This document shows, one piece after another, positions 7,474 to 14,386 of a stretch of 25,602 nucleotides of DNA. The notes under the pieces are model-generated. The model was not told the DNA's origin and did no database searches. It saw only the letters and a program-made list of their open reading frames with translations. The DNA is from an uncultured Bacteroidales bacterium (GTDB lineage: Bacteria > Bacteroidota > Bacteroidia > Bacteroidales > Paludibacteraceae). The DNA is taken from the NCBI GenBank assembly GCA_937901025.1, contig CALCGR010000092.1, forward strand, positions 1-25,602. Direction: 5' to 3'. The position numbers and the translations under genes were made by a program. Within the stretch, counting starts at the first letter, position 1. Each line of letters opens with the position of its first letter.

Positions 7474-9425
7474 ATCTGTTCGTAACGTTTCATGGTATCT
7501 ATTACACTAATCACCGCAGCCACGCTCGGCGCATAGCTCATCCCCCCATGACCTTTGTACGGCGGGTTACCGTCGTATAGCTCGTTGAGCGTACTGATGG
7601 TCAGTTCTTTCATCTCTTCCTCAAAGCCTACCAGCATACGCTCCATAAAACTCAGGCCGCTGTGCTTGTACACATTCATATACGCTCTCGCATACGCTGC
7701 AATCGTGTACGGCCATACGGGACCGTTATGGTAGTTGCGGTTACGCTCCTGCTCTCCGCCGATATAGACGGGGCGGTAACTGCCGCTCTTCGGCGATAAC
7801 GTTCTTAGTCCGCGCGGGGTCAATAACTCCTTCGTGCAGATGTCCACCACCGCTTTCGCCTGGTGTTTATCCAGCGGCGAGTAGGGGAGGGATACGGCCC
7901 AAATCTGGTTTGGCCGAACCTCCTTATTCGTGTAGTCGTCAATCACGTAGTCGTTCAGATAAACGCCGTTCCAAAAGGTCTTCACAAAAGCGTCTTTCGC
8001 TATCTCTGCCTGATACTCCATCAGGTCGGCGGCCATCTCTTTGCCTAACTCCCGTTGCAACTCCGCGGTGAACCGCAGCGCATTATACCATAGCGCATTG
8101 ATCTCTACGATATACCCGGTGCGCGGGGTGATAGGATAACCGTTCTCCATCGCACCCATCCACGTGGCGGGACGCTGACTGCCGTCCGTCCAGATCAGGT
8201 TGTTGTTGTGTACGAAGGCCCGCGGGTGTTTCTGCTTGCGGTAGAGGTCGATGATTGCAATACAGAGCTTGCCGTATCTCTCCGCCGCTTGCTTGGGCGT
8301 GTACTTATGCGCATATTTCTGGAAGGCCCTTATCAACCATAGCAACGCATCCGGCTCGTCCAGTCCCTGCAGGTTACCATCGCCGTCTATCAGCCATTCT
8401 GCCTTTCCGCCTATCAGCCTTTCCACCAAAGGCACGGCCGTCTTATCAATGATTGCCTCCCAGTATTCGGGACGGTCGATATCCAGCGTACAACTCGGGG
8501 TGGCGAAGAACTCTTCGCGAGCCGTGGCGCGGAACCAGGGGTAACCCGCCAGCAGGTAACACTTGTCGCCTACCCGTTTATAGAACTGCGAAGCCGCATT
8601 GCGCAGGCAGTCGAACATCGACGTCTTATCGATGCGGTGACCCGTCTCCTTTGTCCATAGGGCTTTCAGGCTTGCGGACTTCACTTCGCTGATACCCGCC
8701 GAGAAGATCACGCTCTCCCCTTGTTTCATCGTTACCTCGAAGAAACCGGGTACCATCAAGTCCTCCTTATATTCGTATCCGCGCTCCTGCTCCTTCGGGT
8801 ACTCAATGTCTTTGTACCATTGCGGGTCGTGGGTGTATATCACTTTCTTACTGAACTGCATAAACAACTGCGGGAAACCCGGATACATCCTATTCACTCT
8901 ACCGTTATCGCAATCGTCCATATCCGTATTCGCCTGCCCGTTCGCCTTCGTCAGGGTGTTCGTGCTGCGGAAGGCTAAGAACGGCTTAAACCGTAGCGTC
9001 GCCGGCGAACCCGCCTCCACGAGTGTATAACGAACCAGTACGCGGGGTTCGCAACTGACGAGCAAACGCTCTTTTGTCAGTACCACACCTCCTACGCGGT
9101 AGGTGGTCTTCGTCACCGTCTCGCAGTCAAACTGGCGGATGTACTTATGCCCGTTGGGCAAGAACATATCGCTGTATTTGTGAATACCTAAGTTGAAATG
9201 TGCCCCGTGCTGAATCACCGTCTCGTCCAGCGAGGAGAGCAGTACGTAGTTGTCCGGACCCAGTTCCGGAATAGGCATCACTAACTGTCCATGGTACTTG
9301 CGGGTGTTGCAGTCCACCAAGGTGGTGGCGTTGTATACCCCTGCGCGATTCGTTCGTAAGATCTCTTTACTCAGCGAACGCTCTAAATTGACCAATAACG
9401 TCTTGTCAAAATTAAGATAACTCAT
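7470..9425 (-). CDS. Glycogen debranching enzyme (amylo-alpha-1,6-glucosidase, GH133)
   Basis: A 651-residue cytoplasmic enzyme that removes alpha-1,6 branch glucose from glycogen. The N-terminal GDE_N beta-sandwich domain covers roughly residues 1-250; it includes RTNRAGVYNATTLVDCNTRKYHG, shown here in two parts as RTNRAGVYNATTL and VDCNTRKYHG. The C-terminal (alpha/alpha)6 GDE_C domain carries NNNLIWTDGSQRPATWMGA, TPRTGYIVEINALWYNALRF and NYHNGPVWPYTIAAYARAYM, motifs conserved in this family. Its length is typical of Bacteroidota homologues. The start overlaps the manC-like gene by 14 bp and its end overlaps the GT4 gene by 4 bp. The debranching enzyme/GT4/GH57 order is a recurrent glycogen cluster in Bacteroidales, which supports the assignment. 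Confidence 0.93.
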   Translation of the reverse strand: MSYLNFDKTLLVNLERSLSKEILRTNRAGVYNATTLVDCNTRKYHGQLVMPIPELGPDNYVLLSSLDETVIQHGAHFNLGIHKYSDMFLPNGHKYIRQFDCETVTKTTYRVGGVVLTKERLLVSCEPRVLVRYTLVEAGSPATLRFKPFLAFRSTNTLTKANGQANTDMDDCDNGRVNRMYPGFPQLFMQFSKKVIYTHDPQWYKDIEYPKEQERGYEYKEDLMVPGFFEVTMKQGESVIFSAGISEVKSASLKALWTKETGHRIDKTSMFDCLRNAASQFYKRVGDKCYLLAGYPWFRATAREEFFATPSCTLDIDRPEYWEAIIDKTAVPLVERLIGGKAEWLIDGDGNLQGLDEPDALLWLIRAFQKYAHKYTPKQAAERYGKLCIAIIDLYRKQKHPRAFVHNNNLIWTDGSQRPATWMGAMENGYPITPRTGYIVEINALWYNALRFTAELQRELGKEMAADLMEYQAEIAKDAFVKTFWNGVYLNDYVIDDYTNKEVRPNQIWAVSLPYSPLDKHQAKAVVDICTKELLTPRGLRTLSPKSGSYRPVYIGGEQERNRNYHNGPVWPYTIAAYARAYMNVYKHSGLSFMERMLVGFEEEMKELTISTLNELYDGNPPYKGHGGMSYAPSVAAVISVIDTMKRYEQI

Positions 9426-10566
9426 AATCGCTTACAAATTGACGTATCTGTTGTTCATCTTCTTGTTTACAAATCAATAGCACTCCCCCCGCCTCAGCAA
9501 TAATCATATCATTCACCCCTTCCACTACTACATACCCTACTCCTCTACCCTCTACTCCTCTACTCCCATCTATCGCAACGATGTTGCGCTCCGCGTTGTA
9601 GAAGCGTACTTTCCCGTGCAACGCCACGTTCTCCCCTTCCCCTTTCTTGCTCAGCGCATAGAGGGAACCCCATGTGCCGAGGTCGCTCCAGCCGAAGTCG
9701 GCGGGAATGACGTATACGTTCTCCGATTTCTCCATCACGCCGTAGTCGATTGAGATGTTCGGACACTCGGGGAAGTGTTCGGCGATATACGCCTCCTCGT
9801 CGGGGGTACCTAACACCGGCATCGCCTTGTCAAAGATCTCGTATACCTCGGGTAGGTAGTTCTTGAACGCGTGCTCAATGGCCTCCAGGTTCCAGATGAA
9901 GATACCGGCGTTCCAGAAATAATCCCCGGCCGCTACGTACGTCTTCGCCGTCTCCAAGTCCGGCTTCTCCTTAAATGCCTCTACACTTTTCACCGTGCAT
10001 TGTGCATCGTGCGCCCTGCATTTTATATAGCCATACCCGGTCTCGGGTCTCGTCGGCTTCATGCCCAGCGTGATGAGTGCCTCGTTCTTGGCCGCGAACT
10101 CGAAACCCTGTTCCACTACCCGTAAGAACTCCGCCTCATCCAAAATCAAGTGATCCGAAGGCGCCACTATAATATTAGCCTTCCTTTGTCCTTCAGCGAA
10201 GCGGTCTTTCAGCGATAGCGGTCTTTCAGCGCAGCGGTCTTGCGCAGCAACCATCGCCTTTATTCGCGCCATCGCATACGCGATGCACGGTGCGGTATTT
10301 CTCCTTGCGGGTTCGCAGAGGATCTGCTCCGGTTTGAGTTCCGGAATCTGTTCCAATATCAGCGGCTTATAGGCTACGTTCGTAGCGATGAGGATGTGCT
10401 CGACGGGTACCAGTGAGCGGAAACGCTGTACGGTCATCTGGAGCAGACTGCGCCCCGTCCCGAAAAAGTCCAGGAACTGTTTGGGTCTCTCGTTCGTACT
10501 AAACGGCCAGAAGCGGCTTCCGATGCCCCCTGCCATAATCACGCAATAGTTGTTCTCGTTGATCAT
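9412..10566 (-). CDS. manC: Mannose-1-phosphate guanylyltransferase (GDP-mannose pyrophosphorylase)
   Basis: A sugar-nucleotide transferase making GDP-mannose from mannose-1-P and GTP for surface glycans. The nucleotide-binding signature VIMAGGIGSRFWPFS lies at 9-23, followed by RPKQFLDFFG (27-36). Other family motifs are VAPSDHLI (134-141), ETGYGYIK (175-182), FKEKP (198-202), FWNAGIFIWN (217-226) and SIDYGVMEK (272-280). At 384 residues it is longer than the usual 355-360. The excess is three loop insertions encoded by short repeats, at about residues 107-129, 183-191 and 334-344. The active-site motifs are untouched, so the enzyme is probably functional. It is the first gene after the promoter at 10641-10672, with a leader of about 70 nt and no clear Shine-Dalgarno. 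Another sugar-1-phosphate nucleotidyltransferase specificity is possible. Confidence 0.9.
   Translation of the reverse strand: MINENNYCVIMAGGIGSRFWPFSTNERPKQFLDFFGTGRSLLQMTVQRFRSLVPVEHILIATNVAYKPLILEQIPELKPEQILCEPARRNTAPCIAYAMARIKAMVAAQDRCAERPLSLKDRFAEGQRKANIIVAPSDHLILDEAEFLRVVEQGFEFAAKNEALITLGMKPTRPETGYGYIKCRAHDAQCTVKSVEAFKEKPDLETAKTYVAAGDYFWNAGIFIWNLEAIEHAFKNYLPEVYEIFDKAMPVLGTPDEEAYIAEHFPECPNISIDYGVMEKSENVYVIPADFGWSDLGTWGSLYALSKKGEGENVALHGKVRFYNAERNIVAIDGSRGVEGRGVGYVVVEGVNDMIIAEAGGVLLICKQEDEQQIRQFVSDYELS
9538..9567 (-). repeat. GGAGTAGAG-type low-complexity repeat inside manC
   Basis: On the plus strand this is two TACTCCTCTAC units with a shortened CCC spacer. Read on the minus strand it encodes GSRGVEGRGVG (residues 334-344), a loop where family members normally have a short turn. 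The 15-mer TACTCCTCTACTCCC (9553-9567) recurs exactly at 11772-11786 in the esterase gene and in the same reading frame. Confidence 0.8.
9991..10020 (-). repeat. CGTGCATTGTG mini-repeat inside manC
   Basis: Contains CACCGTGCATTGTGCATCGT. The core CGTGCATTGTG recurs between mdh and ldcA (13253-13289) and upstream of the giant gene (16118-16143). In manC it is translated as CRAHDAQCT (residues 183-191), which replaces the usual short loop after ETGYGYI. Confidence 0.8.
10192..10240 (-). repeat. Three tandem 16/17-bp units inside manC
   Basis: Units TTCAGCGAAGCGGTCT (10192-10207), TTCAGCGATAGCGGTCT (10208-10224) and TTCAGCGCAGCGGTCT (10225-10240) lie head to tail. On the minus strand they encode most of an extra segment (about residues 107-129, containing DRCAERPLSLKDRFAE) between YAMARIKAM and the family motif NIIVAPSDHLI. 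Confidence 0.85.
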
Positions 10567-10640
10567 ATCGATGTGTTTTCGCTGTCGTTATTTTTATTAA
10601 GGTACGCGCCCGCAAGCGCACACTCGTGCAAATTGGACGA

Positions 10641-10672
10641 CAAAGGTACAACAAAAAAATGATATACGCAAA
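10641..10672 (-). promoter_or_regulatory. Promoter of the seven-gene leftward operon
   Basis: On the minus strand TTTG (10672-10669), 20 bp, TACCTTTG (10648-10641). It matches the Bacteroidota consensus exactly. The predicted leader to the manC ATG is about 70 nt and contains a small GC-rich hairpin (GCGC/GCGC near 10607-10620). The 10673-10774 interval toward the esterase end is AT-rich. It holds a 6-bp AT-only hairpin (10697-10711) and nothing else I can support. Confidence 0.85.
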
Positions 10673-10774
10673 TATTTTTTCACTTTTTTAGGCAAATTAG
10701 ATAAAATCTAACAACAAAAAGGCCAAAAAAAGGAAATACTTGCACATTTTAATAAAGGCGGCGTCCGAAGATAT

Positions 10775-10797
10775 AAAAAAACGGCAATTATCGCCCG
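10775..10797 (-). terminator. Weak intrinsic terminator overlapping the esterase stop
   Basis: On the minus strand CGGGC, a 7-nt loop, and GCCG are followed by a run of seven T (complement of 10775-10781). The stem is only 4 bp with a one-base bulge. The first arm lies in the last codons of the esterase. Confidence 0.35.
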
Positions 10798-12164
10798 AAA
10801 ATAAACTTGCGGAGGATCGTGCGGAGATGGGCACCCTCTTGGCGGGTGAGGGGATTAGACTGTGGGGCGGTCGGGATATCCCATCCGAACAGCACCGGCA
10901 TATCCGACCAGTGGTAGCAGCCCAGGTGCTGTCCCTCGGCGGGGACATACGTATATTCGTAGAAAGTGACGGGACCCTTATATGCCTGAACGAAGGCGTC
11001 GATAGGGGTATGAAACATATAGTCCGTAAGGGCCTCATCAAACCGCTCGGCATAGGGTGTCTTGCCCTTAGGAACCTTAAAAGCGGGAAGATTATTATGC
11101 TTTGCATAATCATTCGCCAAGGACGCAAACAGCGGATACAACCCCGACCCGATTCCGCGGGTGAACATCAGGCTCTCCTCGCGGGTATAAGAGATAAGCA
11201 GGGGTTTGGTGCACTCCCGCACCGTGAGGTACGGATAATCAGTGAACAGGTCCCCGTCCACCCACGGGGCAAAAGGACAGCGGGTGTCGCCACCGATGAC
11301 CATACTGTAATAGAAATGGTGCGCCGCCTTGAGGATGCGGTCGGTAGAGAACGTGAGGAGTTTTTCGACATGACGTTTATCTAATCCTATATACCCCAGG
11401 AACTTACGGGCGCGGACGACACTCTGGTCGTGACTAAGGAAGTGTTCGATACACGGCGAGAAAGCGACTGCCTTCGCAAAGAGCGGTTGCACCTCGGGCA
11501 GCGCCATGAGGTTGATGACGGAGGCAGCTCCCGCCGACTGACCCATGAGGATGAGGTTAGCGGTATCTCCGCCAAAGGCGGGGATGATCTCCCGAACAAA
11601 CCGCAATGCCTGCAACTGGTCGCGCACGCCGAGGTTGGACTCGAAACGCGGGTCGAGGTCGTGGAGGTTCAAGTACCCGAACACGTTCAATCGGTAGTTG
11701 CAACTGACGATGATCGTCCCCGTCTCCCGCGCCAAATACCCGAGTTCGTACATCAATTCCTCATTTGCCCCTACTCCTCTACTCCCCTCCTTCTCTACAC
11801 TCTTTCGCCCGGCTCCGCCGGTGTTAAACCCGCCGCCGTGAAGCCATAGGATAACGGGGTGTAGGGGAGTAGAGGGGTAGAGGGGTAGGGTATCATGCGG
11901 TACGAAGATATTGAGATAGAGGCAATCAAGATCGGTATAGCGGGCACTATAGGGACTGGCGGGTTGCGGGCAGTTGGCACTGCCGTGGTAAGCAAGTAAA
12001 ACGGTGTCCCACGGCGTCGGGGGCTGCGGGGCACGGAAGGCCAGGTCGCCTACGGGAGGTTGGGCAAAGGGGATGCCGAGGTAAGCGGTGACACTATCGC
12101 GCTCTATGCCCTCAACGGGGCCGTAGAGTGTTTGAACCAACAGAAGGAGTAAAAGTGTTTTCAT
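10788..12164 (-). CDS. Type-B carboxylesterase/lipase family protein, secreted
   Basis: An alpha/beta hydrolase of 458 residues that should cleave carboxylic esters. The start chosen is the ATG at 12162-12164, which gives the signal-like N-terminus MKTLLLLLLVQTLYGPVEG; an upstream in-frame ATG would add 35 residues across the promoter. Family marks are AYLGIPFAQPPVGDLAFRAP (27-46), the oxyanion loop HGGGF (109-113), NYRLNVFGY (156-164), the nucleophile elbow GQSAG with Ser210, probable acid Glu330 (YTREES) and His418 (GCYHWSDMP). The C-terminus stops soon after HWSDMPVLFG, earlier than usual for the family. Two repeat-encoded insertions flank the oxyanion loop (about 92-103 and 121-133). It is transcribed alone and divergently from mdh. 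The promoter is so close that the mRNA should be nearly leaderless. Confidence 0.9.
   Translation of the reverse strand: MKTLLLLLLVQTLYGPVEGIERDSVTAYLGIPFAQPPVGDLAFRAPQPPTPWDTVLLAYHGSANCPQPASPYSARYTDLDCLYLNIFVPHDTLPLYPSTPLHPVILWLHGGGFNTGGAGRKSVEKEGSRGVGANEELMYELGYLARETGTIIVSCNYRLNVFGYLNLHDLDPRFESNLGVRDQLQALRFVREIIPAFGGDTANLILMGQSAGAASVINLMALPEVQPLFAKAVAFSPCIEHFLSHDQSVVRARKFLGYIGLDKRHVEKLLTFSTDRILKAAHHFYYSMVIGGDTRCPFAPWVDGDLFTDYPYLTVRECTKPLLISYTREESLMFTRGIGSGLYPLFASLANDYAKHNNLPAFKVPKGKTPYAERFDEALTDYMFHTPIDAFVQAYKGPVTFYEYTYVPAEGQHLGCYHWSDMPVLFGWDIPTAPQSNPLTRQEGAHLRTILRKFIFGR
11772..11786 (-). repeat. 15-mer shared exactly with manC, encoding GSRGV
   Basis: TACTCCTCTACTCCC is identical to 9553-9567. 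On the minus strand it is read in the same frame in both genes as Gly-Ser-Arg-Gly-Val, here residues 127-131 of the esterase. Confidence 0.85.
11857..11890 (-). repeat. Inverted relative of the TACTCCTCTAC repeat in the esterase
   Basis: On the plus strand this is a G-rich run built of GGGGTAGA/GGGGAGTAGA units, opposite in orientation to the C-rich copy at 11772-11786. On the minus strand it encodes the proline-rich LPLYPSTPLHP (about residues 93-103) just before the oxyanion strand. Confidence 0.75.
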
Positions 12165-12168
12165 GGTG

Positions 12169-12200
12169 CAAAGATACAACTTTTTTTTGATATTACCAAA
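12169..12200 (-). promoter_or_regulatory. Esterase promoter
   Basis: On the minus strand TTTG (12200-12197), 20 bp, TATCTTTG (12176-12169). The -7 box ends 4 bp before the ATG (12164), so the start site should fall at or next to the start codon. The -33 boxes of this promoter and the mdh promoter are 15 bp apart, back to back. Confidence 0.8.
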
Positions 12201-12215
12201 TAAATTGCAAATAAA

Positions 12216-12247
12216 TTTGCATAATTGAAAAAAAAGCAGTAACTTTG
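12216..12247 (+). promoter_or_regulatory. mdh promoter
   Basis: TTTG (12216-12219), 20 bp, TAACTTTG (12240-12247), an exact consensus match. It predicts a leader of about 55-60 nt before the mdh ATG at 12311. Confidence 0.85.
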
Positions 12248-12264
12248 CAGTCGCTTTTGGAAAA

Positions 12265-12295
12265 ATCATACATTGTAATCATACATCATACATTA
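12265..12295 (+). repeat. ATCATACAT short repeats in the mdh leader
   Basis: ATCATACAT occurs at 12265-12273, 12279-12287 and, overlapping, 12286-12294. It occupies the middle of the mdh 5' UTR. It resembles in style, but not in exact sequence, the CGTGCATTGTG element found after mdh. Confidence 0.6.
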
Positions 12296-12310
12296 AATTT
12301 TCAATTTACT

Positions 12311-13252
12311 ATGTCTAAAATCACCGTTGTAGGCGCCGGCAATGTAGGCGCAACTTGTGCAAATGTGTTGGCAGTGAACGAAGTAGCTGACAAAGTATGT
12401 CTCATCGATATCAAGGAAGGTCTCGCGGAAGGCAAGGCCATGGATATCATGCAAACTGCCCAATTGATGGGCTTTGACACCGTGGTAGAAGGTGTAACGA
12501 ACGATTACAGCAAGACCGCTGACTCCGACGTTGTTATCATCACCAGCGGTATCCCCCGTAAACCCGGTATGACCCGCGAGGAGCTCATTGGCGTAAACGC
12601 CGGTATCGTGAAAGCCGTTGCTTCGCAACTGCTCACTTACTCGCCCAACGCGATCGTGATCGTGGTTTCTAACCCGATGGATACGATGGCTTACCTGGCG
12701 AAGGCAGCTCTTGGTCTGCCCCGCAACCGCGTCATCGGTATGGGTGGTGCTTTGGATAGCGCTCGTCTCAAATATTTCTTGAGTCAGAAACTCGGCTGCA
12801 ACGCCAACGACGTAGACGGTTTCGTTATCGGCGGTCACGGTGACACCACCATGATTCCTTTGAAGAGCTTCATGACCTATAAGGGCATGCACGTTAGCCA
12901 ATTCTTAACCGACGAGGAGATTGACGAAGTCGTTAAGAATACCATGGTCGGCGGTGCTACCCTCACCGGTCTGCTCGGTACCAGTGCTTGGATGGCTCCC
13001 GGTGCTGCCGCAGCATCCGTAGCGGAAGCTATCGTGAAGGACCAGAAGAAACTCATCCCCTGCTCCGCTTACTGCGAAGGTGAGTATGGTATTAAGGACC
13101 TGTACATCGGTGTACCTTGCGTCATCGGTAAGAACGGTATCGAGAAAGTGCTCGAGCTTAAGATCTCGTCCGACGAGATGGCTCAACTCCGCGAAAGCGA
13201 AGCCGCTGTCCGCAAGACCACGAGTGTACTCAAAGAACTCAACGTACTTTAA
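12311..13252 (+). CDS. mdh: Malate dehydrogenase
   Basis: NAD-dependent interconversion of malate and oxaloacetate. In Bacteroidota it feeds the reductive branch from oxaloacetate toward fumarate and succinate. The 313-residue length fits the LDH-like MDH group. The NAD-binding glycine motif is GAGNVGAT (8-15) and the coenzyme-selecting acidic strand is LIDIKEG (31-37). Substrate-binding arginines sit in IPRKPGMTREE (Arg83, Arg89), the Asp149/Arg152 pair in ALDSARLKYF, and the catalytic base His176 in GGHGDTT. The start at 12311 replaces a longer in-frame option that would add 22 residues read through the leader. No Shine-Dalgarno is visible; the leader just before the ATG is A/T-rich. The LD-carboxypeptidase gene follows after 37 bp. 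Confidence 0.97.
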   Translation: MSKITVVGAGNVGATCANVLAVNEVADKVCLIDIKEGLAEGKAMDIMQTAQLMGFDTVVEGVTNDYSKTADSDVVIITSGIPRKPGMTREELIGVNAGIVKAVASQLLTYSPNAIVIVVSNPMDTMAYLAKAALGLPRNRVIGMGGALDSARLKYFLSQKLGCNANDVDGFVIGGHGDTTMIPLKSFMTYKGMHVSQFLTDEEIDEVVKNTMVGGATLTGLLGTSAWMAPGAAAASVAEAIVKDQKKLIPCSAYCEGEYGIKDLYIGVPCVIGKNGIEKVLELKISSDEMAQLRESEAAVRKTTSVLKELNVL

Positions 13253-13289
13253 CACTGCATCGTGCATTGTGCACCGTGCACTTAGCACC
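13253..13289 (+). repeat. CGTGCATTGTG mini-repeat between mdh and ldcA
   Basis: The whole 37-bp gap is built of the TGCATCGTGCATTGTGCACC type of repeat. It shares CGTGCATTGTG with 9991-10020 and 16118-16143 and is partly self-complementary (GTGCA/TGCAC). It occupies the place where the ldcA ribosome-binding site would be. Confidence 0.75.
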
Positions 13290-14195
13290 ATGCGTATTCG
13301 CATAATAAGCCCATCGGGCCCCATTGACCCCGCGCTTATCGACGCTGCCAAGCGGCGTCTGGAGGCGTGGGGCCATTGTGTCACCGAGGGTCGGTTCACC
13401 CGCACCTCATGGGGACGCTTTGCCGCTACCGATGAGCAAAGGATAAGCGACCTTAATGATGCTTTTGCCGATCCCGAGGTGGATGCTATCCTCTGCGCCC
13501 GCGGCGGGTATGGACTGCAGCGGATCATTGATAAGATCAAACCGAGCCCTAAACTCGTTATCGGATTCTCCGATATCACGGCGCTGCATCAGTTGATGCA
13601 CACCCTTGGTGTGCCGTCGCTGCATAGTGTCATGTGTAAGCACATCGCCACCCTCCCCGAGGACAGCACCCCTCTCCGCCTCCTCCGCCAAGCCTTAGAT
13701 CATCCTCAAATCCGCATCCTCAATCCTCAATCCTCAATCCTCAATCCTCAATCCTCAATCCATAGCCGCTGCGGAGCAGCGCGCGCCCCCCTCATCGGCG
13801 GCAACCTCTCCGTCCTCTATGGCCTCCAATCCACTCCCTATGGCCTTGTAAACTCCCGCCCTATGAGGGAGGGTCGGGGAGGGTCTCCCATCCTCTTAAT
13901 AGAGGATGTCTCCGAGCGCCATTACCATATAGATCGTATGCTTCAGAACCTGCGTCTGAGCGGGGTATTGGCAGGTTTGAGCGGGCTTGTTGTAGGGCAG
14001 TTTACGGATTGTCCGGAGGACCCCGGGATGAATGAGACGATCGAGGAGACGGTTCTTCGAGCCGTCGCGGATTATGACTATCCGGTGGCTTTTGATTTCC
14101 CGGTTGGGCATGTGGAAAACAACCTCCCTCTGTGGCTCGGTCGTGACGTTGAGTTGACCGTCACCCCCACCGCCACCACCCTCACCTATCTGTAG
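13290..14195 (+). CDS. ldcA: LD-carboxypeptidase (peptidase family S66)
   Basis: Serine peptidase that removes the terminal D-alanine from murein tetrapeptides during peptidoglycan recycling. The start MRIRIISPSGPIDP fits the family N-terminus (SPSGP is conserved). Family marks are CARGGYGLQRI (69-79) and the nucleophile Ser94 in GFSDITALH. The remaining Ser-Glu-His triad members are Glu205 in LLIEDVSE and His274 in FPVGHVENNLPLWLG. At 301 residues it is close to family length, but two stretches look inserted. The first is a heptanucleotide-encoded segment ILNPQSSILNPQSS (143-156), followed by HSRCGAARA (158-166). The second is SRPMREGRGGS (189-199). Both avoid the triad. No signal peptide is seen. 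It probably shares the mdh transcript. Confidence 0.92.
   Translation: MRIRIISPSGPIDPALIDAAKRRLEAWGHCVTEGRFTRTSWGRFAATDEQRISDLNDAFADPEVDAILCARGGYGLQRIIDKIKPSPKLVIGFSDITALHQLMHTLGVPSLHSVMCKHIATLPEDSTPLRLLRQALDHPQIRILNPQSSILNPQSSIHSRCGAARAPLIGGNLSVLYGLQSTPYGLVNSRPMREGRGGSPILLIEDVSERHYHIDRMLQNLRLSGVLAGLSGLVVGQFTDCPEDPGMNETIEETVLRAVADYDYPVAFDFPVGHVENNLPLWLGRDVELTVTPTATTLTYL
13716..13761 (+). repeat. Heptanucleotide array (ATCCTCA)6 inside ldcA
   Basis: Six perfect ATCCTCA units (13716-13757) plus ATCC. Because 7 is not a multiple of 3, the peptide repeats every three units as ILNPQSS. A change of one or two units would shift the frame before Glu205 and His274. Confidence 0.9.
13860..13887 (+). 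repeat. Purine-rich insertion-like stretch in ldcA
   Basis: The stretch contains CCTATGAGGGAGGGTCGGGG and encodes PMREGRGGS between the strand GLVNS and the Glu205 strand PILLIEDV. Family members normally have a short KG-type turn here. Its repeat nature is inferred from composition and position only. Confidence 0.45.
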
Positions 14196-14281
14196 CGCCC
14201 CTTATATTATTACCTCCGCGCCCGCGCTCGCGCCCGTTTCCCCCTAAACCATAAAAGATTTTGCAAAAAAGTGCAAAAATA
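14196..14281. other. Intergenic region after ldcA
   Basis: Contains a CG-rich low-complexity run (CGCGCCCGCGCTCGCGCCCG, 14218-14237) and then turns abruptly AT-rich into the promoter of the toxin-antitoxin pair. No clear terminator was found. Confidence 0.5.
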
Positions 14282-14313
14282 TTTGCATAAACCAAAAAAA
14301 TGTTGTACCTTTG
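14282..14313 (+). promoter_or_regulatory. Promoter of the AbiE-type pair
   Basis: TTTG (14282-14285), 20 bp, TACCTTTG (14306-14313), an exact Bacteroidota consensus. The predicted leader to the ATG at 14387 is about 70 nt. AbiEi antitoxins are known to repress their own promoter, so an operator may lie here, though I see no clear inverted repeat. Confidence 0.85.
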
Positions 14314-14386
14314 CAGCGTGAAAGTTTAAAAAGCAGGAATAGATAATGTATTTTTACTGCATTATTTGTTCGTAAGATGGCAGAAT

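Noticed and set aside
10788..10800. Frameshift at the esterase C-terminus
   Set aside because: The protein ends early, but no continuation of the family C-terminus is seen in the other minus frames downstream, so I call it a short form rather than a broken gene.
10740..11384. 214-residue open frame on the plus strand
   Set aside because: Lies antisense to the esterase, whose motifs (HGGGF, GQSAG) are clear; no recognisable protein features of its own.
13080..13289. Longer start for ldcA inside mdh
   Set aside because: Would add 70 residues read from mdh and the mini-repeat in another frame; the family N-terminus begins at 13290.
12293..13579. Two minus-strand open frames of 202 and 224 residues
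   Set aside because: Antisense shadows of mdh and ldcA, whose catalytic residues are intact in the other direction.
14366..14386. TTG start for the antitoxin
   Set aside because: Adds only FVRWQN-like residues without family match; ATG at 14387 is the simpler start.
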